A stretch of DNA of 64,000 nucleotides from Panulirus ornatus (lineage: Eukaryota; Arthropoda; Malacostraca; Decapoda; Palinuridae): assembly GCF_036320965.1 (NCBI RefSeq), contig NC_092228.1, positions 19,448,893 through 19,512,892 on the forward strand. Reading direction: 5' to 3'. The notes under the pieces were generated by a model. The model searched no databases. It saw nothing but the letters and a program-made list of their open reading frames with translations, and was not told the origin of the DNA. The position numbers and the translations under genes are program-made. Shown here in pieces: positions 51,916 to 63,595 of this stretch (positions are counted from its first letter, which is position 1; every line of letters begins with the position of its first letter).

Positions 51916-54577
51916 TTTATCATCGTATATGTCCTCCTCTGTCTTGTGTGCACCACTAACCCCAAGATTACAATAAATCCAAGCCAAAAATCTTCTACCT
52001 TCATATAATTAGCATTAGTTTACAACCTTCCTTCATATAGTTAGCATTAGTTTACAACCTTCCTCTCATCGAAGCTGTCTTGACAGTAAGACTTGAAGGG
52101 GGGAAAAAAAACGCGTGTAGAGGTGTAAATCCCACACCATTATCATGTGACGTTAGTCAGAAATGGTCACAGTCTGGGGTATATACGAGTTAGTCATCCA
52201 TTCGCTTTCTTTGATGGAATATAGTTTTTCTCTTCTAAACTTATATGATAACATAAATATGTTGGGGCGTCGTTGGCCAACCCCATTTCATGGAAATTTA
52301 AGATCTCATAAAAAACCACTGCCATTAAGTAAAACAGTCACAAGAAACAGTCATGAAAGAAACTAAAATAGATACAAATTACGATTACAAATAAAGTTAC
52401 AGTATGAATACATTACAACACCACTTCAAAGACGCTTTAAAGTAGACGAAAAACATTTCGTAAACAATATTAATCAATCTCATCACACTAAACTTAAAAC
52501 ATAAATACAAGTGACAATCACTTGAATCTTAATTAAGTGCTGTTTCGAATTGATAATATAAAATGAATTGTTTACGTAATGATGAAAAAGTACAATCCTG
52601 GTCCAATGTCCTTGTTAATCGTAGCAAAATTTACAGAAAATCTTTCCCAGGTCAATACGTGTCTCTTGCCCGTGGCATTAAGAAACATGTCTGCCTCATA
52701 CAACTACAAGTATAGTGTATACAAACTAAGTAGACATGAGCCTCTGCTTATAATCTTGTACAAAGTAGAGATGAACCTCTACTTATAATTTTGTACAAAG
52801 TAGAAGTGAACCTCTGTTCATAATTTAGTTATCTTAGCTTTTTATATCATCACACACACAAACACAACAACAACAACAACACATGTGCCCCCGACCAAGA
52901 CGAACTGGTCATCTTAGGAAAACTGGTTACTTTAGAAAATGCTTACAATGCAAATGATCCCCGTCATCCATTTTAACCTAACCTTTCTCAAGTAGTAGTA
53001 ATACCTCGGGTTACATTTAAAGTGACAAACATACATTTATTCGATACGGTTCAATTTCGTATGATCAGGATACATTGCTTGTTCATATGAACATTATTTA
53101 CTGAAAAGGATTCATTACCCATGGTACCGAACCAAGCGTCTCCACATACACTTAGCGCATCTCAGACATGGATACCTAAACATGGATCTAATTAATCAAA
53201 CAAGAACAGGTGTAAAGGCAACTGAGATGCATGTATTTTAAACAGAAGGAATTCCCCAATCACTACACTTTAAAAGAATAAGAAATAATCACTTATATGC
53301 CGAGCAGTAGGTGGGAAATCATACATAAAATGGTAAAAAGTAAAAAACTGTACCCATGGTGCTGGAAGGAAATAAATCACAAAAATCTCTTAATTGTATA
53401 TTGCAAGGAAAGGCTTTGGGTGTCGAAGAATCTGAGAGAGATTTATTTGAGCGCTCTTAGCGGTGCGATCAGGAAGAGAAAGCTTGGGAAAAGCAGTGGA
53501 AAGTAGGAGGGCAACAGGTCCTGGGGCTCATCATTAATGTACCATTGTTTCTGTACACGAAATATACCGGCAGTTGCTACTGTCTACGGCATTGCAGTCA
53601 GCATGGTACTATCGTCACGTTCTGTTTAATGGGAAAAGGTATATTATCTTTCTAACATGTAAACGACGTTCACTAAACATTCACAATGTTTATAATGAAA
53701 TCCATAAAAAAAAGCAATGATGAATAACGTTTGGCAGAAATACTCGCTGTAGAGACATCCATCACAGACCCAGTGATGTCCTTAGCGTCTCCCAGCTAGT
53801 GGATATATGTACAAAGACGTGCTTTGCACCCAGCTAGTGGATACATGTACAAAGACGCGCTTTCTATCTTTTTATACTTTGAACGGTAAATGATCAATAG
53901 ATCAGACGGGTAAGTTTGGGTAATACAATAGCTTCTCCTAACTCAAAGGGGGAACTAAAATCTATTTCGTAAATATCAATATTCACATTCAGTTCCTATT
54001 ACTGAAACGATCACCTGTGATTTCCGAAGTCCAAAGCGGTTCTTGGAGAGCTCATGGCTGTAGCAATCCTGAAGTCTAGGGAAAGTGTGAGGCTAAAACA
54101 GGCAAACCAATCAACCTTACCTAATCCTCAACCAGGAGACTCCATGCCTCCACTAGCCTAACCTCAACGTAACCCAGAGGTGACAACAAGTGTATATAAA
54201 CAATGTAGAATATAAACCTATTCAACAAATTAACGGCTACCTCATCCGCGGTCATCATTGGAACAGAATAACCATGAACTGCAAAATCCTATGTAAATTA
54301 GAGTCGACTCTACACATAACCCAAAAACAGTTTCTAGTCTGTCTTTCCAAACGTTCCCTCTGTTTCATACTGTGATTAACCTTGCCCTGTAATGACGGAC
54401 ATGAACAACAGTACTCGACTGTCAGGTGCTGAAAACAACCCAACACTACCTCTGGCCCCTCCCTTTCTCCATGACCCTTCCATGCCACCCCCTTCCCACC
54501 CCTAACTGGTCCTACCCTTCCCCCTCCCTCTGACTGTCTGACTGGAGACACACGACCGACTGGAGAGGTGCTTGCAG
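51916..54577. other. Distal part of intron 4, mostly unique AT-rich DNA
   Basis: Contains short tandem duplications only: ATTAGCATTAGTTTACAACC twice (about 52010-52065), a segment with CAAAGTAGA...CTTATAAT three times (about 52735-52830) and CCCAGCTAGTGGATA twice (about 53790 and 53830). Open frames here lack codon bias. A pyrimidine-rich stretch (54,440-54,540) precedes the exon 5 acceptor. Confidence 0.6.
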
Positions 54578-54754
54578 GCAACATCCTGCTATGGTCGCTC
54601 ACCAATGTGGACAACGAGACCCAGTACGAGCTGCACATCGAGCTGGAGGACTGGTCCGGCAATAAGCGCTTCGCTCGCTACCGGGGCTTCCGCATCGGCT
54701 CAGAGAGGGACGCCTACCGCCTCTACCACGCCAATGTTTACTTCGGTAACGCTG
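54578..54754 (+). CDS. FReD lectin gene exon 5: core of fibrinogen-like domain
   Basis: Acceptor GGTGCTTGCAG precedes the exon, and the donor is GCTG|GTAAGT. The first two bases complete the Gly codon begun in exon 4, giving the unbroken family motif EFWLG|NILLWSLTN across the 34.6-kb intron. It continues with YELHIELEDWSGNKRFARY and YRLYHANVYFGNAG, the standard FReD core. An N-glycosylation site (NET, N165 in the model) is present. The exon ends in phase 1 inside the Gly of NAGD. Codons end overwhelmingly in C or G. No frameshift or stop is present. Confidence 0.93.
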
Positions 54755-56750
54755 GTAAGTACAGTACAGCTTTATAACATGCTAACCTTTGGTTCATCAA
54801 GCCAGGCAGGACCAGACTCATTACTTCGACAATGTAGGCGAGGTCAAACTGTCACACAAATATTATTTAGGTCAGAGCAGGTGAGGTCAGTGTCTCCCCC
54901 TATAAACATATGGCTTGCATATGCTGGTGAAGGTCAGCGTCATTCGTATGTTCGTCCAATGAGTTAAAATGTCACCCTACCACCTCGATGCTTAAGTTGG
55001 GTATTTTATACGTCGGCGGACGCACGTTTTCTTGAATTATGACCAGAAATGGAAAGTGAGGTCATATAAATTAATAATGTAAAATACCAGTATGAAAAGA
55101 AAGATAACCTGCCTGTTTTAATCATATAAATAGAACATGCATTTCGCTCAACTGCGTTATGATACATTTAGTTTGGAAGGTAAACAATCTCAGATGTGTA
55201 AAGAGGTATAGATTTCTGAACCTGTGGTCAGATACCATTAGCATTAATTCGAAAACTACCTTTGCAGACATCTGAACTCTCCCCAACTGTCTGCAATGTT
55301 TGCGTCATGTATGGCGGCATTCTTGTCAGTCAAAATTAACTATACAGACAAGTTTTTTGGTAATACGTCCTATGTTGATTTACAAACAATAAATTTCTAC
55401 AGGATCAGAACAAACGCCATGTGAACGTATGGTGTCAGACGTCTGCAGGTTACTATGCCCTTAAATTAGAAAATGACGTCGGAACTCCGTTCATTTTTTA
55501 CTTCAGAAACTTTGAAGAAGGTGGTACCTATCAAATATCAACACTTTCAACAGTTGGTACGGTGCATAAATACCGTGATTTTTCTTTATTTCTAAGCCCT
55601 TCCCACTCCGCTTTCCCAATAATCCCATTCTATATATCAACTCTCGAATGTGTAAGGAATCAAATAGAATCACTCGTCCAAATTGGTTAACTAGCACATG
55701 CGTCCGTCAACTGATAAACTTCTCTTAGTTTGCCAATATTTACTCTGTCAACAGAAATGAGGTCACAATGTCACCCTAAAGTTTAGTTCATTAATACAGG
55801 TTAGACTATACGTTCACGCCAATGTTTTCCTGTTGATGGAAGTAATATCACAAGCGACACCATCACTGGTATGCCTAAATAGCGACCTTAAGTTTACTTC
55901 ATCACACGTTTGTAGCAACAATCCATCCCAAATGTTTTTTTTTTTTTTCCTAACGTAGGTAAGGCCATAATGTTCACAATGTGACATGTTACCTGCCTGC
56001 CTTCCCCATCTTTTTACTTGCACAACACAGGTGAAGTACGGCGGTGATTTCGACCTCAGCAACGTACTAAATATTACATTAATTATATTGTGATATCAGG
56101 CTTAGCAGGTGGTGCAAAAATATTTCGGGATATGACACTTATATAATATATTGGGAATATATCACAAAACCCGAGCACACTAATATACTTGATTTTTCGT
56201 ACGAAACTCAGGATTGACTTTACTTTGTAGTGTTGTGACACAATTCAGTCAACAGGGCTTCTGGCTTTCACACCAAAACCTGAAAATGGCAGCCCAATTG
56301 TAATACGTTGAAACTGGAAGTTTCGAGCAAAAGTCCATTAAATCATTGTCTGTATTACCTTATCACATGGAGGGGGCTCCGCGTTCACTGAATTCGGTCA
56401 ACAAGAAATATAATGAAAGCCAACACTTTCCCACATGTAAGCATTCATGTGTGGAGGCCAAAAGTATTACCAAGTTGTGTGCAGTGTTGAATCAAGGTGG
56501 AATAATAGAGGTATTCTGAAAGGCAGGGAGGTTTGTCTTCTACCTTTTGGACCGTTACTCATGTAACTGGAATTGTCAATACGGTGAACAAATGGTAACG
56601 TTATATGCTAAGGGATATGTTGCCAAGACAAATAATTTGCGTGGGATCTACGAAGTACTTTTAATAGGCAACTTTTTCCTAAAAGTATCTGGAAACCTTA
56701 TTGTCCGAAAGTCATTTCAAATCATGGATGGTGGGAAAAAGTAAATCAAA
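54755..56750. other. Intron 5, first part
   Basis: AT-rich unique sequence. An 89-codon plus-strand frame at 55421-55690 has no codon bias and no splice borders that fit phase 1, so it is not called. Confidence 0.6.
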
Positions 56751-56751
56751 T

Positions 56752-56852
56752 GGAACAGAGAATTGGGCCAGGTGAGGGTATTCCCTCAAAGGCCCAGTCC
56801 TCTGTTCTTAACGCTACCTCGCTAATGCGGGAAATGGCGAATAGTTTGAAAG

Positions 56853-56915
<63 letters not shown>
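56752..56915 (+). mobile_element. SINE-like element copy, 3' part, with poly(A)-(TA)n tail
   Basis: The plus strand reads GGAACAGAGAATTGGGCCAG, then CTACCTCGCTAATGCGGGAA, GAATAGTTTGAAA and a poly(A) run that continues into about 22 TA units. It matches the second half of the element at 9361-9608 in opposite orientation. It lacks the LINE-derived head, so it is 5'-truncated. Confidence 0.75.
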
Positions 56916-56919
<4 letters not shown>

Positions 56920-58805
56920 CAAAAACAACTGAAGGCCCAAATGTATGGTGTACCCAAACTACTGGATATACAATCTTAAGTTTCACTGTTGCTAATGGTT
57001 CTTTAATAGGATAGGAAAAAAATGCTATTTATTTCGATGCTGTACTGCAATACATCACTGATGCTGTACCACAACAATCCAAGATAAAATTTAGTTATGC
57101 ACGACATTATCTAACCATTAGTAACGTAGATCTGTTCAAAACCAAATCACTAATATCGAAACGAATTCATCTAACCAACTGTAATAGGTCTGTAAGACCT
57201 ATTGGGGTCAACGTAATTAATGTAATTCTGACGAACAAGTAAACTTCCTTGCAATGTAAACGACCGCTGGCAATGAACTACCTAATCGGATGTCTGACGA
57301 AATACAATATTGTGTTTGCAGTTTAAAAAAACTGGGAGTAAATGTATTTCAGCCAAGGTTTAATGAGCTGCTAAAAGTAACACATATTTGGAGAAGCTAA
57401 ACAGAGGTTGTAAAAACCAAACTGTCGTTGGCCAGTACATGTATAAGTAGCTTGTCCAGGCTAACGAGTGATGTTAATAACTTGTCCGAATCTGCCACAA
57501 AATAAAGGTCTTCCATCAACTGTGAGAGGTACAAGACTCTGCTACTTGCTTCCACCAACAAGACATTGGGACACGAGGCAGAACAAGTGGATGGGTCACA
57601 AAGGTAGACAACATAAAAGGTCTATTTGATCACTTAAAGGACTTGTAGAACCATCACGGATGAATGAGCCAATTGGAGGGTAATTGTGTCAAAGTTTTTT
57701 TGGAAATGTCTTAAACTATATATAATATTTTCTGTATATAAGAGGAAAAGACGCATACACAATGCTTGGCATCAGTTTAAAAAAGGAAATCTGTACAAAA
57801 TAAATATTTCCTTTGCGTCTAATACAATTTTCTATGTTCTTTAAAGAATTCCTTTAATACCAAGTTTCATTTCGCGACTTGCCACAAGCTACAATGCTCT
57901 CCTTAAACACCCTAGACAGCACACGATGAATAATCATGGTGGCAAAATAACGAATGTTTATTATGCCTTGTTTACTACCCCAGAAGACCCCAGCTAAAAT
58001 AACCTGAGATTTATTTGTCACACACGTAAACATTAGTTAGGTAAGGAAATAACTTGTAACTTACATTTTCACAGCTTCCTTCCTCTCAGCGTTCTGAGAC
58101 ATCCAGACCTTCCAATAAAGTATATACAGTAATGAATCAATAAAATACTTGAGGAGCTCAACACAACGGCCGACACACTTACTCACCCAACCTCAAATGC
58201 CATGACATGATGACGTCATGTCCAAAGACAACTGGTTCAAACCATTTTTTTTCCCTGTTCGAATAATAGTAATTACAACAATTATGATAATTATCATCAT
58301 TATTACCTGTGAAATTACATGAAGTTGATATCAGATATAGAGGAAAAAGAAAAATGCCGTTCATGGCGTGTTTGATGGCGATATACATGGCTGAAAGAGG
58401 CAGTCTGCCAGAGCAGTTGGGCACACATGACTGAGATCATATTTCACTACAAATGAAATATATCCATAACTGAAAATAGGGGAGTGAGTGTGGTAGGTGT
58501 AATTATTTTACAAAAAGATAGATCCAGCAGACTTGTATTGCTGAACATTCTCCATCGAAAATGACCATATACGTGTTGAACAATTACACCCTATAGTTTT
58601 CCTTGCAAATAAGGAATTGTCATTTCGCATTATCAACAGCGTTTGACAGATGTCTTGATAACAAAATTATGGTAAATGATTTTATCTAAACAGTTTAATT
58701 TGAGGATAGTCGTGTCACAGAAACAAACAAAAAAAATACTGAACAAATAAGGGTGTCGGAAATTTATTAGTTGACTTAGGTTTTCATTTGAACCGATTTG
58801 AGTAT
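56916..58805. other. Intron 5, unique AT-rich DNA
   Basis: About 1.9 kb with no repeat or exon that I can support. Confidence 0.6.
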
Positions 58806-58858
58806 ATTTCATTATTATTATTATTATCATTATTATTATTATTATTATTATCATTATA
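58806..58858. repeat. (ATT)n microsatellite
   Basis: About 17 trinucleotide units with ATC interruptions. Confidence 0.9.
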
Positions 58859-59039
58859 TGATTTCTACATAAAAGTCTATGAAAACGTGGAAGCTGTCAG
58901 CTTTGAGATTTGTTAAGAATTGAACTCTGAGGAATAATTCAAGCATTTCGAATGTCTTTGGCCTACCGTGCTTACGCGTACCCTTTTATAACACAAACTG
59001 CTACACCTATTAACCACATTCGTGATCACTACAGACACC

Positions 59040-59320
59040 AAATTACCACCGTTCTCCAACACGACTCACCGCCACTCTCATTCATCACAACTTGAACCAC
59101 ACCATACAGCAGCACATGCTTACCACTCACTACATAGTTACCAGCACCATTCGCCACCAATGCTTACTAACACCACCATCACCATGCCATGACCTCTCAT
59201 CACCACCACGATCACTGGCCCTCACCATGATCTCATATCACCACCATGACCTTTTATCACCGCCACCATGAACTCAACATCACCATTGCTCACCACCTCC
59301 ATGACCACTCACCACCGCAG
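59040..59320. repeat. Degenerate CACCATGACC repeats before exon 6
   Basis: Irregular repeats of CACCACCATGACCTTTTATC-like phrases form a C-rich tract leading to the exon 6 acceptor. Confidence 0.6.
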
Positions 59321-59427
59321 GAGACTCGCTGTACTCGCACAATGGGCTGCCCTTCTCCACCTTCGACGTTGACAACGATAACCGGGATGGAGACTTCGTG
59401 GAGCGAAGCTGCGCCCGTCTATACAAG
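59321..59427 (+). CDS. FReD lectin gene exon 6: calcium-site segment
   Basis: Acceptor CACCACCGCAG precedes the exon, and the donor is CAAG|GTAGGT. It completes the Gly from exon 5 and reads GDSLYSHNGLPFSTFDVDND, then GDFVERSCARLYK. The FSTxDxDND motif is the calcium-binding site of the FReD family (D227 and D229 in the model). Cysteine C242 pairs in the family with the Cys in exon 7 next to the ligand pocket. The exon ends in phase 0. A 23-25-bp minisatellite begins almost at the donor. Confidence 0.93.
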
Positions 59428-59439
59428 GTAGGTGTACGC

Positions 59440-60085
59440 ACAGGTGTAGCCAGCTCACAGTGATACAAGCGATAGGACTCCCCAGTGGTGTAGGTGTGGG
59501 CGACCCTGACTGGTGTAGGAGTAGGAACCCTACGTGGTGCATATAGAACCTTAGTGGTACAAGTATGAATGACCAGTCGTGCAGTTATCGGGACCCTGAG
59601 TGGTGCAGGTGTGGTAGGGTCTGGGTAGTGCAGGTGTGGGAGGCTCGAGGTGGTGCTGGTGTGGAAGGCTCTGAATGGTGCGGGTGTGGGAGGCTTTAAG
59701 TCGTGCAAGTGTCGAGACCCTGTGTGGTGGAGGTGTGGGAGGCCCTAAATGGAGCAGGAGTCAAGACCCTGTGTACTGCAGGTGTGAGTGACCCTAAGAG
59801 GTGCAGGTGTGGACACCCAGAGTGGTGTACGTATGAGGGACCCTGAGAAATGCAGGTGAGGAAACCTGGGTGGTGTGTGTGTGTGTGTGTGAGGGACCCA
59901 AGTGGTGCAGGTATGGGGGACCCTAGTGGTGCAGGTGTGTGGGACCCTAGTGGTGCAGGTGTGTGGGACCCTAGTGGTGCAGGTGTGTGGTACCCTCAGT
60001 GGTGCAGGTGTGTGGGACCCTCAGTGGTGCAGGTGTGTGGGACCCTCAGTGGTGCAGGTGTGTGGGATCCTCATTGTTGATGGTT
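59440..60085. repeat. GGTGCAGGTGTGGGACCCT minisatellite in intron 6
   Basis: Degenerate 23-25-bp units on the left become regular 24-27-bp units (GGTGCAGGTGTGTGGGACCC plus TCAGT) at 59,910-60,070. A short TG run is at 59,873-59,890. Confidence 0.93.
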
Positions 60086-60089
60086 TTTG

Positions 60090-60485
60090 GGAACTCCTCT
60101 GGTTATATTGACCACTGCCTTGATCTCTGACTTTACTAAAAATTTTCATGGCCTCCTCTAACTGTATTGACCACTGTCATGATCTGTGATCCCACTGACC
60201 ACTGTTATGACCTCTGATCATACTTCCTTCTTTATTGACCTTCTCTGATTGTACTGACCACTGCTATGATCCCCCAGGACCTTCTTTGACTATACCAACC
60301 ATTTTCAAGACCTCCTCTGATTATACTAGCCATTGTCATGACCCCCAGGACCTTCTCTGTACTAACCACTGTTATGACTGGTGACCATATTGACCCATTA
60401 TATGACCCCTGGTGACTGTACTGATCCTTACCATGATTTCTGGTGACCATACTGATTGCTACCATAACCTTTGGTGACCATGGAA
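60090..60485. repeat. Degenerate TGACCACTG...ATGATC repeats before exon 7
   Basis: Loose units of about 28 bp such as GACCACTGTTATGACCTCTG. They share the TGACCACTG word with the 28-kb satellite, but the spacing differs. Confidence 0.6.
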
Positions 60486-60488
60486 CAG

Positions 60489-60634
60489 GGTGCCTGGTGG
60501 TATGGCAACTGTCATGATGCTAACCTGAACGGGTGGTACCTCGGTGGCCCACACCGCTCCTTTGCTGATGGTGTCAACTGGTATACCTGGACTGGATATA
60601 ATTATTCCCTCCGGCGGACTGTCATGAAGTTCAG
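60489..60634 (+). CDS. FReD lectin gene exon 7: ligand-pocket segment
   Basis: Acceptor GGAACAG precedes the exon, and the donor is TTCAG|GTTAGT. It joins exon 6 in phase 0 and reads [20 protein letters not shown], then [19 protein letters not shown]. The C-H-x-x-N-L-N-G-x-Y block is the signature of the FReD ligand region; C255 forms the second conserved disulfide with C242. The usual CHxSNLNG Ser is Ala here. Tyrosines, Trp and His that line the acetyl-group pocket in tachylectin/ficolin-type proteins appear to be kept. The exon ends with AG of an Arg codon completed by exon 8. Confidence 0.93.
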
Positions 60635-60910
60635 GTTAGTACACTTTATCTACATATACTCAGTTTCATTTATGGTATATCTCTATTCTGTAGTGTGGTG
60701 TATTATCACTGTTTCTGTTCCTTAAGCAATCATCACGTGCAGTTCCTAAGTAATCACAGATTATTGTTTGACATGAATAAAACAAGTACATAACTACAGC
60801 CCAGCATTTTGTGGTGCTGTGTCTAATGTAGTGGTGTGGCTGGTGCTCTGGTAGGCTTCAGGTACCTTTCACAGCCACAGCTCCTGGCTGACCCTACCCA
60901 TGCCCTACAG

Positions 60911-61010
60911 GCCCCAGAGCAGTGGCCCCATCCCTGTGGGCTTCGACACCTTCATCATTGCTAACCGTCGTCGCAGCCTGGACAGTCAGGCCCCAGAGCA
61001 TCTTCCCCTG
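60911..61010 (+). CDS. FReD lectin gene exon 8: C-terminal extension
   Basis: Acceptor CCCTACAG precedes the exon, and the donor is CCCTG|GTAAGT. The first base completes Arg, so the domain ends MKFR|P as in typical FReDs (MKIRP). It then continues about 32 residues beyond the usual end (GPIPVGFDTFIIANRRRSLD, Arg- and Pro-rich), with strong G/C third positions. If the donor is not used, the frame stops at 61071 within LINE-derived DNA, and an AATAAA lies at 61193-61198. The good donor suggests at least one more exon outside what I can recognise. The exon is very likely real; the end of the gene is open. Confidence 0.7.
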
Positions 61011-61024
61011 GTAAGTCACAACCA

Positions 61025-62680
61025 GTGGTATATGTATGTATGCAATTACCTGTTTGTAGTATGTGATGAGTAAGTTTTACACTTTTAGGACCCCTACTCT
61101 TGAACTTTCTCCATCATGCTTATCTTTCTGTATCCTATCCACATTCACAAATACATTATTCTGTTTATTCTGTTCATCTACTACTCTTATACAATAAAAG
61201 CATTCCTTAAATGCAACTTTTTTAACAAGTTTCTCAACTGATTTTATGTTAAGGCCTTATGTTGTTCTATTCCTGCATCTTTCAAAGACCTGTTCACAGT
61301 TAAAATCATCAAAAAGGTTTTAAAAAAACTGTGGGCAGGTTACCCCTTACGCTTTTCTTCCATGGTTAACAATTTGAGGCTTTGACCTTTCCCTATAACT
61401 CATGTCTCTGAATTCCAGTACCATCTTGTTACTTTACTCCAAACCTTTATGTGCATACTAGACTTCAGAAGCATATTCCAGTTTTGGCCTCATGTAGGAT
61501 GAGAACAACTGGCTGAATATTTGCTTATCCATATACTTAAATGCTATTCATATATCTGCGTTTGATTACATTACTGTTCTCCTGATGTGGGACTCTAACA
61601 AGAAGCTAAGGATGACGTCTTCTCTTAAGTCTCTCACATACAGACCTCTACAACTTACTTCCTGCTAAATGTTATTCATACTGAGGCCTTCTTGTACTGT
61701 CTCTCATCCTCTTTACTTTACATTTACTTGGGCTGAATTGCATTAACCATTATCTGACCAACTTTCAAATTTGTATACATCGACTTGTAGGTTGTTGCAA
61801 TGCTCCATGCTTTTCACTTCCATCATATCCTTAATATGAACTGAAAACATTTTCAGATAAGAGTTTACTTCTTTTGTTAAGTCATTTACATGAATAATCA
61901 TAAAAAAAAGCATTCCCAGAACAGACCCCTGTGGCATGCTACTTGTAACCTCAACCCATTTCAAGATGACATGCATCCCGTGTTACTGTCCACTAAGATA
62001 CTTTTCTGTCCATCAAAGTAGTCTCCCTATTATTCCTACCCAAGGACCCAGCTTCTTTACTATCCTCCTATGTAATACAGTGTCACAAGCTTTCTGAGAA
62101 TCAAGATATACACAATCAATCCACTACACTCTCTTGTAGAAATCTAAGAGGTTTATTATATATGACCTCCTTTCCCTAAAACTTAATTCTCTTTCTTATG
62201 TAGTTTCTCCTTTGCAGGGTGCCATCCATTTGCTTTCTGATTATTTTTTCCAGTACCTAACAGACCAAACTCTTCAGGAAGAGCAGTCAGCGTCTTTCCC
62301 TGGTCTCCTTTCTTAGAGGCAAATATTACAGTTACAGTATTCAACTCCCATAATGCTTATCTTTTTCTGTTAACATCTTAAATATTTCAGAGTTAAGTGT
62401 TTCTGTACACATCCTCAGCTCACATGGAGATATTTCATCAGTAACAAGCGCTTTATACGAGTCAAAGCCCTCTAAAATTGTTTATGTCTTGTCTAGATAT
62501 TTCAATGTTTTCCAGTACTTCCTCCCCACTCCATCTCCCTGGCATTAAGGCTGTAGTGTCTTCCAGTGCGAAACACTTAAACTTGTCATTTAGGTCCACA
62601 CATATCCTTCCATCATTGTCCATAACTCTTCTTTCTCAATTCTTTAGCCTGAATAGCTGCTTTTTAACTAATATTTTACT
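61025..62680 (-). mobile_element. Degenerate CR1/Jockey-like LINE reverse transcriptase
   Basis: On the minus strand broken pieces appear in RT order: DEISPCELRMCTETLNS (near 62430), VYILILRKL-type fragments of the YLDFQKAFD motif (near 62110), WVEVTSSMPQGSVLGM then NDL (61960-61880), and SYMRPKLEYA (near 61490-61460). The active-site box expected as FADDT is lost (VHIKDMMEV). It differs from the RTE-like family at the ends of the window. Many stops show an old insertion, which starts only about 15 bp after exon 8. Confidence 0.75.
61743..61976 (-). pseudogene. RT fragment of the CR1/Jockey-like LINE
   Basis: Longest open piece of that element (78 codons on the minus strand). It contains SSMPQGSVLGMLFF, the conserved G-x-PQGSxLGP region of reverse transcriptase (first G changed to S, final P to M), then the decayed active-site region. 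It cannot encode an active enzyme. Confidence 0.75.
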
Positions 62681-62689
62681 CATGAATTT

Positions 62690-62875
62690 ATGTGTGTAAT
62701 TACGTATTTGTACTGTATGGGGAAGGAGTTTTACACTTGTGGTGCTCCATCTCTTAAACTTTAGTATCATACAACTTTTTAAGCTTCTGTATGCTGTCTA
62801 CATTCATTCTCATAATTCTATCAGTTTCACTCACCAACCACCATTATAATATAAAAAGTACATTTTTCAACATTG
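62690..62875 (-). mobile_element. 3'-end fragment of the CR1/Jockey-like LINE
   Basis: The stretch 62,695-62,860 (taattacgtatttgtactgt, then ggagttttacacttgtgg) resembles the 3' end of the neighbouring element at 61,030-61,170 (caattacctgtttgtagtat, then gtaagttttacacttttagg). It is therefore a second, shorter copy in the same orientation. Confidence 0.55.
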
Positions 62876-62879
62876 CATG

Positions 62880-63480
62880 GTGAGGATAGACATGTTTGAA
62901 GGTGCATTTCCAATGGTGTTATATGGATGCAAAGCATGGGTTATTAATGAAAATGTCCAAAAGAGGGTGAATATGGCAGAATGAAATGTTCAAGGACAAT
63001 ACGTGGAGACAGGAGGGTTGGTCAAGTAAGAAATGATAGGACAAAAGAGAAGTGTAGTAGTAAGAAGAGTGTGGTTGAGAGCTGAATAGGGTGTACTGAA
63101 ATGGCTTGGATATCTGAGTGAGGAGAGGTTGGCAAAGAGAATATATGTATCAGAAGTGGAGGGAACAAGGAGATGAAAGGATGGAGTGAATGTTTTTTAA
63201 GTGCTTGGAGCCTGAACACGCAGGAGGGTGAGACATGCGTGGGATAGAGTGACCTGGAGGGATGTAGGTGGGTATACAAAGGGCGACATGTTATCAACTG
63301 AGTAAACCTGGGCATGTTAAATGGCTGAGGAGACCATGGAAAGGTCATGGAGGGCTTAATTGTTGATAATGGGCTGTGGCTATGGTCTATCAAACATGAC
63401 AGCTATAAAATTGATGTGCGAGAATAGGGCCATTTCTTTGTACCTGGCATTACCTTCCTAACACAGGAAACAGCAAACAA
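62880..63480 (+). mobile_element. RTE-like LINE copy 5, degenerate C-terminal and 3' end
   Basis: The plus strand carries GMFEG-like and LYGCKAWVIN pieces, KKSVV and the 3' untranslated region (ggagaccatggaaaggtcat), ending with the family tail in decayed form (cattaccttcctaacacagg, near 63447-63466). It is more diverged than copies 1-4 and riddled with stops. Confidence 0.75.
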
Positions 63481-63595
63481 GTATGGAAAAAAAATGATAA
63501 TGTACATAAATATCTATAGTGGCAATCAACAAACCCACTTTGTAATGGTGATTTTGGGATAAGATTTATTCTTCAGTAAATATAGTATTATAAGG

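Noticed and set aside
55421..55690. 89-codon plus-strand frame in intron 5
   Set aside because: No codon bias, no known motif and no splice borders in the required phase 1.
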